From Gammaproteobacteria bacterium (lineage in GTDB: Bacteria; Pseudomonadota; Gammaproteobacteria; Steroidobacterales; Rariloculaceae), in the NCBI GenBank assembly GCA_004357505.1, contig SMWC01000022.1, positions 1 to 12,605 on the forward strand: DNA of 12,605 bases. The letters are read 5' to 3'. How positions within the stretch are numbered: the first letter of the stretch is position 1; each line of letters opens with the position of its first letter. Of the stretch, positions 11,326-12,605 are shown one piece after another. Below the pieces are notes generated by a model. It saw nothing but the letters and a program-made list of their open reading frames with translations, was not told the origin of the DNA and ran no database searches. Made by a program: the position numbers and the translations under genes.

Positions 11326-12172
11326 CTCGATATCGAAGCTCACGCCGCTGCCGTCGGGGAGATCCTCGGCACGGACCCGGCCGCGATGAAAATCTACGAT
11401 GAGCGCAACAATATAAAGGCCCAACCCGAGGTGGTGCCGCTGGCCGTGCTCTTCGCGAATAGAAACCAACGAATCGAATAGCTGGCTGCGCATGGATTCG
11501 GGGAGCAGTGGCCCGAAATTGCTTACGCGGATGCTGACGTCTCGCTCGCTCATCGTGAGGGTGATCGTGATCGTGCTTGCGGATGGGCTAAAGCTCACGG
11601 CGTTATCGATCAGCTTGTCGAGCATCTGGGCCATCAGATCCGCCGAGCCGAGTATCCTCACATCCGGCGCGCGGTCGTCGAGCTCAAAGTGCCTGTCTTG
11701 ATAGATGTCACGATACGCCTCTACGCAGCTCGCAATGACTGTTCCAACCGCAAAGATCTCGGGCTCCGAACTTGCGACAGCTTCCTCCATCAGTGTGGCC
11801 TCACTCATGGCACCGAGGATGGCGTCCAAGCGATCCGTGCCCTCCCTGAGCCTGCCCAGGTAGGGTGACAAGTGGCCTCTCGTGAGGCTCGCGTTCCAAA
11901 TTATCCAGCGAGGTCGTGACCACGGCTAGCGGCGTACGTAGCTCATGGGCGAGTTTCGCCTTCAGGGTCGTCAGGTATTCGGTGTACTCGCGCAGACGAC
12001 GTAGAAGATCGGTGAAGCTACGCGCTAGATCACCGATCTCATCGCCGGCGTTCCGGCCGGGTAAAGCCGGTCGAATCTCACCTTCCGGGCTCAGCGCCGT
12101 ATCGGCTGCCCGGGCTAAGCGTTGAACCCGGAACGACAACAGTGTCGCGTAACTCAGCAAGCCGATCGCGCT
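11308..12172 (-). pseudogene. Sensor histidine kinase remnant (PdsS-like), N-terminally deleted and frameshifted
   Basis: What remains reads, N to C: the end of a membrane helix (IGLLSYATLLSFRVQRL), a HAMP linker (DEIGDLARSFTDLLRRL), a HisKA helix with phospho-acceptor His in AHELRTPLAVVTTSLDNLERE, then after a frame change the rest of the dimerisation helix (SPYLGRLREGTDRLDAILGA) and a HATPase domain. That domain keeps the N-box (LMAQMLDKLIDNAV), G1-like (VSNFGPLLPE) and G2 (GLGLYIV) motifs. The frame changes near 11875: continuity needs one base removed or two added. The sensor domain and first membrane helix are missing, because response-regulator sequence abuts directly upstream. From memory, the kinase resembles those paired with proteobacterial dedicated sortase systems. 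A HATPase-only product from TTG 11871 is conceivable but would lack the phospho-acceptor. Assembly error is an alternative explanation. The upstream boundary is approximate. Confidence 0.8.
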
Positions 12173-12390
12173 CGCAGTTCCCGGCAGAGCTCAAAGCCAC
12201 CCTCGATTTCGTCGCCAAGATTGATGTCGATGATGACCAGGTCCGGTAACCGCGTATCGAATGCACTCAATGCGGCCTGTCGGCTTGCGTATCCCTGAAC
12301 TCGGTAACCGTTGCGCTGCAGCGCGGCGGAGTAGTTCTCTCGAATAGCAAGCTCATCTTCGACGATAGCGACCAGTTTTCCGGAATTCAC
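12154..12390 (-). pseudogene. Truncated response regulator receiver domain (PdsR-like)
   Basis: A GTG at 12388-12390 opens a 78-residue frame covering the first two thirds of a receiver domain. VAIVEDE (acidic Glu11 and Asp12) is followed by LPDLVIIDINLGDEIEGGF with the phospho-acceptor Asp55, then ELCRELRARSA. The frame then runs into kinase sequence and stops. The conserved Thr/Ser and Lys of the receiver and the whole DNA-binding output domain are missing, so it cannot act as a normal regulator. The GDEIEGGFELCRELR signature is, as far as recalled, characteristic of the response regulator paired with the sortase-associated kinase (TIGR03787/TIGR03785 families). It overlaps the kinase remnant by a few codons. 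That fits a deletion that removed the end of this gene and the start of the kinase gene. The ribosome binding site is weak. Confidence 0.8.
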
Positions 12391-12421
12391 GCTGCCAGAT
12401 TCAACCGTTGATAGTTCGTCG

Positions 12422-12494
12422 CTCGCTAAGGCGAGTAGGCGATCCGTGTAGCGACACCGCTGACGTTAACACGCGCCCAGCAGCGAGATCGCTG
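12422..12494. repeat. Two short inverted repeats in the rpoH-regulator spacer
   Basis: The 109-nt spacer 12391-12499 contains CTCGC-TAAG-GCGAG (12422-12435) and the near-palindrome CAGCGA-GA-TCGCTG (12481-12494). The second lies 5 nt beyond the stop codon of the RpoH-like gene, on its downstream side. Either could form a small hairpin in the minus-strand transcript. Neither is followed by a T-run, so a rho-independent terminator is not supported. No convincing promoter for the regulator remnant was seen. Confidence 0.3.
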
Positions 12495-12499
12495 GAAGT

Positions 12500-12605
12500 C
12501 TAGGCGGTCATGAAGTCCTTGAGTCTCGAGATGGCCTTTGCCTCGATTTGGCGAATGCGCTCGGCGGAGATCTCATATTCGGCTGCGAGCTGATGGAGCG
12601 TCGAC
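12500..12605 (-). CDS. rpoH: RNA polymerase sigma-32-like factor, C-terminal fragment
   Basis: The last 34 codons of a minus-strand gene that enters from the right edge and stops at 12500-12502. The readable part starts TLHQLAAEYEISAERIRQIE and ends KAISRLKDFMTA. This is the helix-turn-helix of sigma region 4.2, which contacts the -35 element. The ISAERIRQIE core followed by a short tail ending soon after SRLK fits RpoH (heat-shock sigma factor). RpoD instead has a longer tail ending in a conserved SFLDD-type sequence. RpoH directs transcription of chaperone and protease genes. Regions 2 and 3 and the RpoH box are outside the window, so another group-3 sigma factor remains possible. Confidence 0.75.
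   Translation of the reverse strand, partial: STLHQLAAEYEISAERIRQIEAKAISRLKDFMTA

Noticed and set aside
12481..12494. Inverted repeat after the RpoH stop as an intrinsic terminator
   Set aside because: The loop is very small and no T-run follows in the direction of transcription.

Overview
The window looks like chromosomal DNA from a moderately high-GC gammaproteobacterium, probably marine or sediment-dwelling and possibly related to Woeseiales. This rests on an E. coli-type three-cysteine MsrA, a FadI-like thiolase resembling pseudomonad homologues, an RpoH-type sigma factor end, and a two-component remnant resembling the proteobacterial dedicated sortase (Pds) regulators. No database search was possible, so the lineage is an inference. 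No RNA gene, CRISPR array, transposase or insertion sequence was seen.

Layout. Bases 1-3139 hold a minus-strand cluster, transcribed thiolase -> sodium:amino-acid symporter (AGCS) -> start of a VOC/glyoxalase-fold gene that runs off the left edge. The gaps are 21 and 13 nt, so it is probably one operon. Diverging from it, 3282-4270 carries two overlapping genes for small predicted lipoproteins, one NTF2-like and one LEA-type-2/WHy-like. A 267-nt gap follows, with a good sigma70-like promoter, several inverted repeats and a 10-codon leader ORF whose stop overlaps the gltB start. The centre of the window is gltB (4538-9151) and gltD (9163-10656), the two subunits of NADPH-type glutamate synthase, followed 24 nt later by msrA (10681-11325).

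The right end, on the minus strand, is decayed. Bases 11308-12390 contain the first 77 or so residues of a response regulator joined directly to the membrane-exit/HAMP/HisKA/HATPase part of a histidine kinase, and the kinase reading frame is broken again near 11875. This looks like a former two-component pair that lost the middle of the locus. Last comes the C-terminal end of an RpoH-like sigma factor (12500-12605), cut by the window edge.

How it works together. GltBD turns glutamine plus 2-oxoglutarate into two glutamates, the core of nitrogen assimilation. The thiolase/symporter cluster points to fatty-acid breakdown and amino-acid uptake. MsrA repairs oxidised methionine, and RpoH belongs to the heat and proteotoxic stress response. 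The points most worth checking are the leader ORF with competing hairpins ahead of gltB, the collapsed regulator/kinase locus, and the large extra loop in the symporter.
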